Part shown: piece after piece, positions 50,499 to 57,515 of the stretch
Numbering within the stretch: position 1 is the first letter of the stretch
Layout: every line of letters starts with the position of its first letter
DNA from: Oscillatoriales cyanobacterium SM2_2_1
GTDB taxonomy: Bacteria > Cyanobacteriota > Cyanobacteriia > Pseudanabaenales > Pseudanabaenaceae
Direction of reading: 5' to 3'
Assembly (NCBI GenBank): GCA_012031145.1
Contig: JAAUUH010000006.1
Location: 1-57,515, forward strand
Length of the DNA: 57,515 nt
Position numbers and translations under genes: made by a program
Notes under the pieces: generated by a model
The model's input: the letters and a program-made list of their open reading frames with translations, nothing else
Databases searched by the model: none
Told to the model about the DNA's origin: nothing

Positions 50499-50909
50499 AT
50501 GCGTGAAACGAATATTGCTCCCCTTGCCGGAAAAGCCCTACTGCAAAAGCTCAAAGAACTCAATCATCTCAATAAGCGTGATCGTGCCCGCGAATGTGGC
50601 TACATTACTCGCTCCCGCGATAATCAAGAGCGTGTCAACTTGACAGAATTCTATGAGGCCATCCTTGAAGCTCGCGGCATCGCTGTCGATCCTGAACAGG
50701 CAAAAGACGGGCGTGGACGTGAACCAACCTACCGCATTAGTGTTCACAAAAACGGTCAAATTGTCATTGGGGCCAGCTATACCCGCGAGATGGGGCTTAA
50801 CGAAGGGGATGAATTTGAAATTAAGCTAGGCTACAAGCACATTCGCTTGAATCAGATCACCAAAGACGCGGAACACAATGGCATTGTCCACGAAGATGAA
50901 GACTCCTAG
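50499..50909 (+). CDS. cyAbrB-type transcription factor (AbrB family)
   Basis: Cyanobacterial AbrB-like DNA-binding regulator; members act on nitrogen, carbon and hydrogenase genes, and redox state modifies them. The N-terminal part ([13 protein letters not shown], then [22 protein letters not shown]) is the cyanobacteria-specific domain, and the C-terminal part ([21 protein letters not shown], then [13 protein letters not shown]) is the AbrB-like swapped-hairpin. Starting at ATG 50499 gives 136 residues; an in-frame GTG at 50487 is less likely. The stop lies within the tatD start region, so tatD follows directly. Which of the two usual paralogues (cyAbrB1/CalA or cyAbrB2) it is cannot be settled; the sequence is closer to cyAbrB1 as I remember it. 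Confidence 0.88.
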   Translation: MRETNIAPLAGKALLQKLKELNHLNKRDRARECGYITRSRDNQERVNLTEFYEAILEARGIAVDPEQAKDGRGREPTYRISVHKNGQIVIGASYTREMGLNEGDEFEIKLGYKHIRLNQITKDAEHNGIVHEDEDS

Positions 50910-51726
50910 TCCTCGATCTCATTCTCTAATTGATACCCACGTTCATATCAACTTTCCCGAGTTTGAACCTGATCTAGACCAAATCCGCGATCATTGGCGC
51001 GCTGCTGGCGTTGTGGATTTGGTGCATTCCTGCGTCACTCCCCAGGAATTTCCCCGGCTTCAGCAGATCGCTACCCAATTTAGGGAGGTGCATCTCGCCA
51101 TCGGAATGCATCCCCTTGATTCTCGAACCAATACATCAGGATGGGATGGTGCGATCGCCGCCCAAATTCAGGCGATCGCCCGGTCGGAATCGAAGATTGT
51201 TGCCATCGGGGAGACGGGTTTGGATTTCTATAAATCCGACAATCGTTCAGCCCAAATTGAGGCATTTCGGGCCCAACTGACGATTGCCCATGAGCAAAAC
51301 CTGCCAGTAATTATTCACAGTCGAGAAGCTGCGATCGCCACCCGTGAAGTGCTCCAGCAATTTAATTGTGATTATCCCCATCGTCCCGTCTGCGGGGTGA
51401 TGCATTGTTGGTCTGGGACTGCTGAAGAAACCCAATGGTTTTTAGATCTAGGACTATACATTAGCTTTAGTGGCATCATTACCTTCAAAAATGTCCACAC
51501 CCTCCATGAAGCCGCTCGGCTGGTTCCGGGCGATCGCCTTTTGGTGGAAACCGACTGTCCTTTTCTTGCCCCCGTTCCTCGGCGGGGACAGCGTAACGAA
51601 CCGGCCTATGTTCGTTATGTGGCCGAAAAACTGGCCGAAATTCGCCAGGAACCCTTTGAAAACTTGGCAGCAACCACCACTACCAATGCGCGGCGGCTAT
51701 TTAACTTACCCCAGTCAGAACTCTAG
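50896..51726 (+). CDS. tatD: TatD family metal-dependent hydrolase (DNase)
   Basis: Metal-dependent hydrolase of the amidohydrolase fold, a 3'-5' exonuclease in characterised members. Metal-ligand segments are visible: [34 protein letters not shown] and ETDCPFLAP. The ATG at 50896 overlaps the cyabrB stop by 14 bp; an in-frame ATG at 50878 would overlap by 32. Length is 276 residues. Next is a 250-bp gap and moeB. Confidence 0.9.
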   Translation: MKTPSPRSHSLIDTHVHINFPEFEPDLDQIRDHWRAAGVVDLVHSCVTPQEFPRLQQIATQFREVHLAIGMHPLDSRTNTSGWDGAIAAQIQAIARSESKIVAIGETGLDFYKSDNRSAQIEAFRAQLTIAHEQNLPVIIHSREAAIATREVLQQFNCDYPHRPVCGVMHCWSGTAEETQWFLDLGLYISFSGIITFKNVHTLHEAARLVPGDRLLVETDCPFLAPVPRRGQRNEPAYVRYVAEKLAEIRQEPFENLAATTTTNARRLFNLPQSEL

Positions 51727-51786
51727 GGCACCTGGAAAAATTCAAATTCCATAGGGAAAACCTCGATCTATCTTGGGCGACTTCTG

Positions 51787-51806
51787 CTCTAGGGCCATTC
51801 CTAGAG
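51787..51806 (+). terminator. Weak terminator-like hairpin after tatD
   Basis: A 7-bp stem (CTCTAGG / CCTAGAG, loop GCCATT) lies 60 bp after the tatD stop and is followed by GCTCTCTTTAGCTATTTATC, which has T's but no clean run. It may end the cyabrB-tatD transcript. Confidence 0.35.
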
Positions 51807-51934
51807 GCTCTCTTTAGCTATTTATCTTCTCTCCTGACATAATTAGCATCACCTTTGGCAGCAAGGTTGGGTTGATACCGAGTCCTTGGATGGTTCCTTG
51901 CCAGCAATGGGACGAAACATGCAAACCAACGCGC

Positions 51935-51940
51935 TATAAT
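51935..51940 (+). promoter_or_regulatory. -10 box (TATAAT) for moeB
   Basis: A perfect TATAAT 38 bp before the moeB ATG. The -35 position at 17-18 bp upstream (around ACGAAA) is poor. AGGGA precedes the start codon by about 13 bp. Confidence 0.4.
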
Positions 51941-51977
51941 CGTTGCCACATTTTTCTTTTCAGGGAACGTCCTACCC

Positions 51978-53167
51978 ATGACCCAATCCGCCCCATCGGT
52001 TTCACTGACGGCCGAGGAGTATGAGCGCTATTCCCGGCACATTATTTTGCCCGAAGTTGGACTGGAGGGACAAAAGAGGCTAAAGGCCGCCAGCGTCCTG
52101 TGCATTGGCACTGGCGGGTTAGGGGCACCACTGCTGATGTACTTGCGGCCGCGGGTGTGGGGCGAATTGGCATTGTCGATTTTGATGTGGTAGACAGTTC
52201 CAATCTGCACCGGCAAATTATCCATGGCACCTCCTGGGTGGGCAAACCAAAAATTGAGTCGGCGCGCGATCGCATTCGGGAAATTAATCCCCACTGCCAA
52301 GTGGAGCTTCATGAGGTGCGGTTTTCTTCGGAAAATGCCCTAAATATTGTGGCGCAGTATGACCTTGTGGCGGATGGCACCGATAACTTTCCCACCCGTT
52401 ACCTCGTCAATGATGCCTGCGTGTTGCTCGACAAGCCCAATGTCTATGGTTCAATTTTCCGGTTTGAGGGGCAGGCGACGGTATTTAACTACCAAGGCGG
52501 GCCCAACTACCGTGACCTGTACCCGGAACCACCGCCACCGGGCATGGTGCCCTCCTGTGCCGAGGGCGGTGTGCTAGGGGTATTGCCGGGTATTATTGGC
52601 ACGATTCAAGCCACCGAGGTGATTAAAATCATTTTGGGCGCGCCCCATACCCTCAGTGGACGATTGCTGTTGTTCGATGCCTGGACGATGAAATTTCGGG
52701 AGTTGAAATTGCGCCCCAATCCAGAGCGCCCGGTGATTGAAAAACTGATTGATTATGAACAATTTTGCGGTATTCCCCAGGCAAAGGCCCAAGCTATGGC
52801 AGAACAACAGGCGGTTCCCGAAATCACGGTGCAGGAACTTAAGAACCTCACGGACAAAATCAGCGCTGGTGCCACCGATTATCTGATTGTGGATGTGCGG
52901 AACCCCAACGAGTGGGAGATTGGTCGCATTCCCCATGCGGTGCTGGTGCCGCTGCCGGATATTGAGAACGGCGATGGCGTAGAGCGTGTCCGCTCGCTCC
53001 TAGAAGCTAACAACGGGACTAGGAAGTTGGTGGTGCACTGCAAGATGGGCGGGCGATCGGCTAAGGCCCTCGGCATCCTGAAGCAGGCGGGTATTGAGGG
53101 GTTGAATGTCAAGGGAGGCATCACTGCCTGGAGTGAAGCGATTGACCCGACGATACCCAAGTACTAA
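51978..53167 (+). CDS. moeB: MoeB/ThiF-type adenylyltransferase fused to a rhodanese domain, frameshifted
   Basis: Activates the C-terminal glycine of a sulfur carrier (MoaD or ThiS-like) as an adenylate; the C-terminal rhodanese domain likely supplies the sulfane sulfur. The ATG at 51978 starts SLTAEEYERYSRHIILPEVG, then CIGTGGLGAPLLMYL. The next codons expected, AAAGVGRIGIVDFDVVDSSNL, are in another frame; the join is at 52145, where one G is missing. The rest runs without break: GSIFRFEGQATVFNYQGG, VPSCAEGGVLGVLPGIIG, and the rhodanese loop VVHCKMGGRSAKA with the active cysteine. The intact protein would be about 396 residues. The E. coli-type zinc Cys pair is not seen (NYRDLYPE instead), a form I recall in other cyanobacteria. 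The deletion is probably technical. Confidence 0.88.
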
Positions 53168-53191
53168 GTTTGTCCACTAACTCACCTCCGA

Positions 53192-54736
53192 ATGCATTAC
53201 GCGATTGACTTTGGCACCAGCAATACGGTGGTGGCCCGGCTGTCGGCCTCGGGGCAACCAGAATCGGTGGCGCTGCCGGGTTTGAGTGCGCCGCTTTCGG
53301 CGTCCGGGGTTCTAATCCCCAGTTGTCTCTATGTGGTGGATGGCGCTACGGCCCAAGTGTGGTGCGGACAGGAGGTGGGCGATCGCGGTTTAGAGAACGA
53401 CCCTAGCCGTTGTTTCCGGGGCTTCAAGCGGGGATTGGGTGGGCCCTTGGTTGGATTTGTGCCGGAACTGGACGGGGTAGCGGTACCGGCGGAGCGGCTA
53501 GGCTCTTGGTTTTTGCAGCGAATCTGGGCTAGTTTGCAGCAACAGGCACCGGCCATGTCGGCCCTGACCCTCACGGTGCCGGTGGATAGTTTTGAGTTGT
53601 ACCGCCAGTGGTTGCTGACGGTGACCGAGGGACAGAATCTGCCGGTGCAATTGGTGGATGAACCGACGGCGGCAGCCCTAGGCTATGGCATCACCGAGGG
53701 GCGGGCGCTGGTACTGATCTGTGATCTGGGGGGCGGTACGGCGGACTTTTCCTTGGTACGGCTAGAAATCCCGCGGCGATCGCCCCTGCAAACCCTATTG
53801 CGACGGCAGGGCGTCCTTAAACCCACGGCCCAGGTCCTGTCCAAGGCGGGGTTAGTGTTAGGGGGCATAGACATCGACCAATGGATTTTAGAATTCTGGC
53901 AGCAACATTTGGGTGTACCCCGCAATAGCTTGACCCTTCGTCTGGCGGAGCGAGTTAAGATTGCCCTCTCTAGTGCCGAAGAAGCTAACGAATTTTATTT
54001 TGATGACCGCACACTTCAGGGCTATGAATTGACCCTCGGGCGATCGCAACTGGTCGATATTTTGACCCAGCGGCACTTCTTCCAGCGGCTGGAGCGGGGA
54101 CTCCATGAGGTGGAGCAACAGGCATTGCGGCAAAATCTGACTTGGCAAGACCTCGATGGGGTGGTGCTCTTGGGGGGCACCATGCTGATGCCAGCGGTGA
54201 GAGATTGGCTTGCCGATCACTTTGCTAGCCAAAAACTTTATGGTGATCGCCCCCTAGAAGCGATCGCCCATGGTGCTGTGCAACTTCCCCAATGGCACCT
54301 CACCGACATCCTTTACCACAGCTATGGGGTGCGCTACTGGGATAAAAAATATCAACGTCACCACTGGCACCCCCTCATTCCAGCGGGGCAGGTCTATCCC
54401 CTAACGCAGCCGATTGAACTGGTGCTGGGAGCTTCTGCCCCCGACCAACCAGCCATTGAATTGGTGATTGGGGAATTGAGTGAGCAGGAACTGGAAGTCT
54501 ACTGGGAAGAAAATTTAGTCATGACTCGCCCCCTGAGCCAACAGAACTGGAATGGGCAGCCCCTCAATGCCAATCAGCCCGCGATCGCCCAGCTCAATCC
54601 CCTCGGGCAACCCGGGAGCGATCGCCTGCGTGTCACCCTGACCATCGACGCCAACCGCACCCTGCGCCTCACGGTTACCGATCTGCTCACCCAACAAACT
54701 CTGACCCAAGATCGTCCCGTTGCCCGCTTGCAATAG
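53192..54736 (+). CDS. Hsp70 family protein (DnaK-like ATPase domain)
   Basis: A 514-residue protein of the actin/Hsp70 ATPase fold. The phosphate loops are visible: AIDFGTSNTVVARL at the N-terminus and DLGGGTADFSLV, with QLVDEPTAAALGYGI the Hsp70 connector. VVLLGGTMLMPAVRDWL is the adenosine motif. The C-terminal domain (about residues 375-514) is a short beta-rich substrate-like part without the helical lid of DnaK. Family members are found in cyanobacteria beside the normal DnaK genes, with no known client. No DnaJ or GrpE is adjacent. Starts at ATG 53192, 24 bp after moeB. Confidence 0.87.
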   Translation: MHYAIDFGTSNTVVARLSASGQPESVALPGLSAPLSASGVLIPSCLYVVDGATAQVWCGQEVGDRGLENDPSRCFRGFKRGLGGPLVGFVPELDGVAVPAERLGSWFLQRIWASLQQQAPAMSALTLTVPVDSFELYRQWLLTVTEGQNLPVQLVDEPTAAALGYGITEGRALVLICDLGGGTADFSLVRLEIPRRSPLQTLLRRQGVLKPTAQVLSKAGLVLGGIDIDQWILEFWQQHLGVPRNSLTLRLAERVKIALSSAEEANEFYFDDRTLQGYELTLGRSQLVDILTQRHFFQRLERGLHEVEQQALRQNLTWQDLDGVVLLGGTMLMPAVRDWLADHFASQKLYGDRPLEAIAHGAVQLPQWHLTDILYHSYGVRYWDKKYQRHHWHPLIPAGQVYPLTQPIELVLGASAPDQPAIELVIGELSEQELEVYWEENLVMTRPLSQQNWNGQPLNANQPAIAQLNPLGQPGSDRLRVTLTIDANRTLRLTVTDLLTQQTLTQDRPVARLQ

Positions 54737-54825
54737 CCCGCATTAGCCAAGGCTGTAGGTGTAGGTCGTGATGGGGGCAAATTCGGCGAAAATGGGAATG
54801 CGCCCAACCCTAGCCAAGGCCCCCA

Positions 54826-55719
54826 ATGACAATGCAATGGTTTCAGTTGGTGGTCACACTAAAGGGTTCCACCATTCCCAAAATCCTCCCCCGCGCGTTG
54901 ATGATGATCGCCTTTGGGGCGATCGTGGTCTGGATCCATCACCAATATCCCCAGCAGCACCTGGCCGTCCTCAGTAGCATTACCAGCAATGTGGTTTTCA
55001 ATTTGGTTTTGGGCTTGCTCTTAGTCTTTCGCACCAACACTGCCTATGATCGCTTTTGGGAAGGACGCAAAGCCTGGGGCACCATTGTGGTGCATAGCCG
55101 TAATTTGGCACGGTTAATCCAGACTGCCATCGTGCCGGGGGACAGCCCTAGTCAAGCTCACAAACAGTATGCGCTGCACTACCTGATTTCCTTTGCGATC
55201 GCCACCAAATTTAAACTGCGCGACCAAACCCCAGCAGAAATTTCTGCTGCCCTTGAGCCTTGGCTCTCGAAAGAAGAGCGCATCCGCCTGGCCCAAAACA
55301 AACACCTCCCCCTGGCCCTGATGTCTCTCCTCAGCGACTACCTCAGCACCGCACTCCCCAGCACCCAATGGCAGAGCGCCCAAGACCTGCAAAACACCCT
55401 CATCGAGGGACTCACTGCCTGCGAGCGGATTCACAGCACCCCCATGCCCCCTGCCTATACCATTTACCTGCGGCGGCTGACGCTTCTTTATTGCCTCACC
55501 CTGCCGTTCTATGTCGTGGAGGATCTCGACTGGCTTACCCCCATGCTCATGGGTTTAGTCAGCTTTATTTTGTTTGGGGTTGAGCAAATCGGTAGTGAGA
55601 TCGAAAATCCCTTCGGTTACGACAGCAACGACCTGCCCCTAGATGCTATCTGCGATGAAATTGCTGCCAATATTACCCAAATCAGCGCCGCTCCAGTGCC
55701 ATCCGACAGAGCGCAGTGA
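54826..55719 (+). CDS. Bestrophin-like membrane protein (anion channel family)
   Basis: UPF0187/bestrophin family protein of 297 residues. Family marks are LVLGLLLVFRTNTAYDRFWEGRKAWG and GVEQIGSEIENPFGYDSNDLPLD (given in part); four hydrophobic segments are visible (about 25-45, 50-68, and two at about 215-250). In cyanobacteria and algae, homologues are proposed as chloride or bicarbonate channels in thylakoid or plasma membrane; function here is inferred only. ATG 54826 (MTMQWFQ) is the start; an internal ATG two codons on is also possible. The preceding 89 bp hold two copies of TAGCCAAGGC. Confidence 0.87.
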   Translation: MTMQWFQLVVTLKGSTIPKILPRALMMIAFGAIVVWIHHQYPQQHLAVLSSITSNVVFNLVLGLLLVFRTNTAYDRFWEGRKAWGTIVVHSRNLARLIQTAIVPGDSPSQAHKQYALHYLISFAIATKFKLRDQTPAEISAALEPWLSKEERIRLAQNKHLPLALMSLLSDYLSTALPSTQWQSAQDLQNTLIEGLTACERIHSTPMPPAYTIYLRRLTLLYCLTLPFYVVEDLDWLTPMLMGLVSFILFGVEQIGSEIENPFGYDSNDLPLDAICDEIAANITQISAAPVPSDRAQ

Positions 55720-55810
55720 TAGTAACTTAAAGGGGGTTCCAGCCCTAGATTCAGATGGGAGCAAGGGGCTGTTATCGTTAAGCTATTAAATGTATTTACG
55801 TGTTTTGACG

Positions 55811-55868
55811 GCGAGAGGTTTAGCCCCTAGCCCGTAAACCTTGACGGGCGCGGTAACGCTTGTCTCGC
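55811..55868 (+). promoter_or_regulatory. Structured RNA leader with mutually exclusive stems before the DUF3593 gene
   Basis: Outer stem GCGAGA (55811-55816) with TCTCGC (55863-55868). Inside it AGGTTTA (55816-55822) can pair with TAAACCT (55835-55841), or GCCCGT (55830-55835) with ACGGGC (55844-55849). The two inner stems overlap at 55835 and compete for the loop sequence, so only one can form fully. It lies 44 bp before the DUF3593 start. No known riboswitch class is recognised and no T-run follows. Confidence 0.4.
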
Positions 55869-55911
55869 AACACTTCTAGCTTGAATTGATGACGCGCCCT
55901 AGGTGACCGTG

Positions 55912-56199
55912 ATGAAAGAAACTCTGTTTGCCCTTTCTTTGATTCCCTATCTCCTGTTTCTCTGGTACGCCTACCGCTCACGACGGTTTCCCCGGCTGGC
56001 TCTGGTGGGATTTTCGTTTACCTTAGTATTTGTGGCCGCAACCATTCCGGCGGGGATCTTTGCGTTGCAGCACTACGGCACTAATTTAGCCAATGTGGAT
56101 TGGCTGCACGGGACAGCGGAATCTTTATTAACGATCGCCAATATTTTGGTGGTTCTTGGTTTTGCCGCGAATGATGGGCAGAGCAGCAAGTCGCTATGA
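55912..56199 (+). CDS. DUF3593 small membrane protein
   Basis: A protein of about 95 residues from ATG 55912; the GTG at 55903 is an alternative start. Three hydrophobic segments are visible (FALSLIPYLLFLWYAY, ALVGFSFTLVFVAATIPAGI, ESLLTIANILVVLGF). The sequence resembles the cyanobacterial and plastid-lineage DUF3593 family, with the conserved ALxxYGxxLANVDWLHG block. Function unknown. It lies 34 bp upstream of the chosen ctpA start and may be transcribed with it. Confidence 0.78.
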   Translation: MKETLFALSLIPYLLFLWYAYRSRRFPRLALVGFSFTLVFVAATIPAGIFALQHYGTNLANVDWLHGTAESLLTIANILVVLGFAANDGQSSKSL

Positions 56200-56233
56200 T
56201 AGACGGCAAGGATATGGTTCATTCTCGGGCAGT

Positions 56234-57463
56234 ATGGGACAACAGATGGCGGGTTGGATTCTTGCTGGATTAGTGGCACTAGGCCTGTGGGCACCCCTGG
56301 CAAGCGCTGGAGTAACGGACTACACGGTTGAACAGCACTATGTGGGGGAAGTTTGGCAAATCGTGCACCGCTCCTATGTCGATCCAACGTTTAATCACCA
56401 AAACTGGTTTAAGGTGCGGCAGCAATATGTAAATCGCCGCTACCAAAGCCGGGAAGAAACCTATGGGGCGGTGCGGGAAATGCTAGCCAGTCTTGATGAT
56501 CCCTTTACCCGCCTGCTGGATCCGGAACAATATGCGGCGATTCAGACCAGCACCTCTGGGGAGTTGACCGGCGTGGGACTCCAGATTGCGATCGACATTA
56601 CGACGGGTCATGTGCTGGTGGTATCTCCGGTGGAGGGGTCTCCAGCGGATCGGGCGGGAATTCTGCCCCTAGATCGTATTGTGGAAATTGACCATGCCCC
56701 GACCGAGGGCATGACCCTCGATCAGTGTGCGGAGCGCCTCCGGGGTGAGGCGGGGTCTGAAGTTTTGATTGGTATCGAACGGGAAGGGCAGTCGGCACCC
56801 CAGCCGTTGCAATTTTTGATTCGGCGCGATCGCATTATGGTCAACCCGGTTTCCTACAAGATCAGTGACCAGGATGGACATAAAACCGCCTACATCCGTC
56901 TGTCTCAGTTCAACGGCAATGCCGTCACCGACATGGCCCAAGCCATCAGGGGGCTGGAAGCCCAGGGTGCCGAACGTTATGTTCTTGACCTGCGGGGAAA
57001 TCCTGGAGGCCTCTTCGATGCGGGGCTGGCGATCGCCAAAATGTGGCTCGACGACGGGGTACTCGTCCACACGGCCGACCGTCAAGGGATTCAGGAATCC
57101 TACACTGCCGATCACTCCGCCCTCACCCAGGATCCCCTAATTGTTCTGACCAATGGCGGTACGGCTAGTTCTAGTGAAATTTTGGGCGGCGCTTTGCAGG
57201 ATAACCATCGGGCACTGTTGGTGGGCACCCGCACCTTTGGCAAGGGGTTGATCCAATCACTCCACTCCCTGCCTGACGGCTCGGGTGTGATCGTCACCGT
57301 AGCCCGCTACGAGACCCCAGCCCACCATGACATCAACCGTCGGGGCATTACCCCTGACCGGGAAGTTCGACTCCCCGCCCCCCTAACCCGTGCCCAGCTT
57401 GGCACCCCAGAAGATGCCCAGTATCAAGCCGCCATAGCACTTTTTGCGGAGACCCATTCATGA
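56234..57463 (+). CDS. ctpA: Carboxyl-terminal processing protease CtpA (S41 family)
   Basis: Serine protease that trims the C-terminal extension of precursor D1 (PsbA) in the thylakoid lumen, needed for assembly of the photosystem II oxygen-evolving complex. A signal peptide follows ATG 56234 (MGQQMAGWILAGLVALGLWA, cleaved near ASA). Next are the PDZ domain (GVGLQIAIDITTGHVLVVSP, GSPADRAGIL) and the S41 core. The catalytic serine is in NGGTASSSEI and lysine in RTFGKGLIQSL. Length is 409 residues from this start. It overlaps the next gene by 4 bp (ATGA, 57460-57463). Paralogues CtpB and CtpC exist in cyanobacteria, so the assignment to CtpA is likely, not certain. Confidence 0.85.
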   Translation: MGQQMAGWILAGLVALGLWAPLASAGVTDYTVEQHYVGEVWQIVHRSYVDPTFNHQNWFKVRQQYVNRRYQSREETYGAVREMLASLDDPFTRLLDPEQYAAIQTSTSGELTGVGLQIAIDITTGHVLVVSPVEGSPADRAGILPLDRIVEIDHAPTEGMTLDQCAERLRGEAGSEVLIGIEREGQSAPQPLQFLIRRDRIMVNPVSYKISDQDGHKTAYIRLSQFNGNAVTDMAQAIRGLEAQGAERYVLDLRGNPGGLFDAGLAIAKMWLDDGVLVHTADRQGIQESYTADHSALTQDPLIVLTNGGTASSSEILGGALQDNHRALLVGTRTFGKGLIQSLHSLPDGSGVIVTVARYETPAHHDINRRGITPDREVRLPAPLTRAQLGTPEDAQYQAAIALFAETHS

Positions 57464-57515
57464 CATCCATAGCATTTCTTGGACTGGGCACCATGGCAGT
57501 GCCATGGCTAGCAAC
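57460..57515 (+). CDS. NAD(P)-dependent 3-hydroxyacid dehydrogenase, 5' fragment, possible frameshift
   Basis: Only the first 18-19 codons are in the window. The start, MTSIAFLGLGTM, carries the Rossmann GxGxM motif of the beta-hydroxyacid/6-phosphogluconate dehydrogenase family. In the current frame it goes on VPWLA, while one extra base after 57503 would read VPMASN, the family pattern. A single-base deletion is suspected. ATG 57460 overlaps the ctpA stop by 4 bp. Confidence 0.7.
   Translation, partial: MTSIAFLGLGTMAVPWLA

Noticed and set aside
54744-54820. Two copies of TAGCCAAGGC (54744-54753, 54811-54820) as an operator pair
   Set aside because: Only a 10-bp direct repeat at 67-bp distance with no dyad; could be chance, so not listed as a site.
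1-57515. Many copies of GCGATCGC and close variants, at first sight a dispersed repeat family
   Set aside because: This is the HIP1 octamer typical of many cyanobacterial genomes; it lies mostly inside genes and is not a mobile or CRISPR repeat.
1-57515. Search for insertion sequences, prophage, CRISPR arrays, toxin-antitoxin pairs and defence genes
   Set aside because: No transposase, integrase, repeat-spacer pattern or such gene pair was seen; the gene content is core metabolism and information processing.

Overview
The window is chromosomal DNA of a cyanobacterium. The evidence is the gene set: split RNA polymerase genes rpoC1 and rpoC2, ndhN, a cyAbrB regulator, ldpA, sqdX, a ycf45-type R3H ATPase, ctpA and several cyanobacterial DUF families (DUF3318, DUF3352, DUF3593). 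Octamers of the HIP1 type (GCGATCGC) are also frequent throughout. Genes are packed tightly, with ATGA start/stop overlaps and convergent genes that share or overlap their stops. I see no insertion sequence, prophage, CRISPR array, integron or defence island. The species cannot be fixed from what I can see.

Layout. 1-7.5 kb: trmD 3' part, an SLH/L,D-transpeptidase, a LysM/M23 cell-wall hydrolase (minus), a 0.65-kb intergenic region with CRP-like sites and a structured leader, a GH57 branching enzyme, and sqdX. 7.5-8.9 kb: a lone futA-type iron-binding protein behind a Fur-box-like palindrome. 8.9-20.4 kb (minus): the rpoB-rpoC1-rpoC2-DUF3352 transcription unit, with a recognisable promoter and a rho-independent terminator. 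20.5-22.7 kb: tRNA-Arg(CCT), ndhN, a family-4 uracil-DNA glycosylase and the DNA polymerase III delta' subunit. 22.7-29.4 kb (minus): M16 peptidase, CPA antiporter with an RCK domain, R3H ATPase, ldpA and a TetR regulator. 29.5-34.7 kb: DUF3318, then the minus-strand run FAD hydroxylase-ftsW-MFS-ispD. 34.8-38.6 kb: ppc and an N-carbamoylputrescine amidase-like gene. 38.6-45.6 kb: aat, clpB, gmd, recQ, tsaE. 45.6-50.1 kb (minus): an RND efflux pump and its adaptor. 50.5-57.5 kb: cyabrB, tatD, moeB-rhodanese, an Hsp70-like gene, a bestrophin-like channel, DUF3593, ctpA and the start of a beta-hydroxyacid dehydrogenase.

Two observations stand out. First, RpoC1 is 742 residues, whereas I recall about 625 for cyanobacterial RpoC1. 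The excess lies in two discrete insertions that look like small beta-rich barrel-sandwich domains. The first is at the place where Thermus beta' carries its large non-conserved domain. Second, at least six genes (trmD, the L,D-transpeptidase, sqdX, the FAD hydroxylase, moeB and the last partial gene) each carry an apparent loss of one base that breaks an otherwise well-conserved frame, mostly in short homopolymers. This pattern points to sequencing or assembly indels rather than real decay. I found no clear candidate for a wholly new multigene system; the window is mostly core genome.
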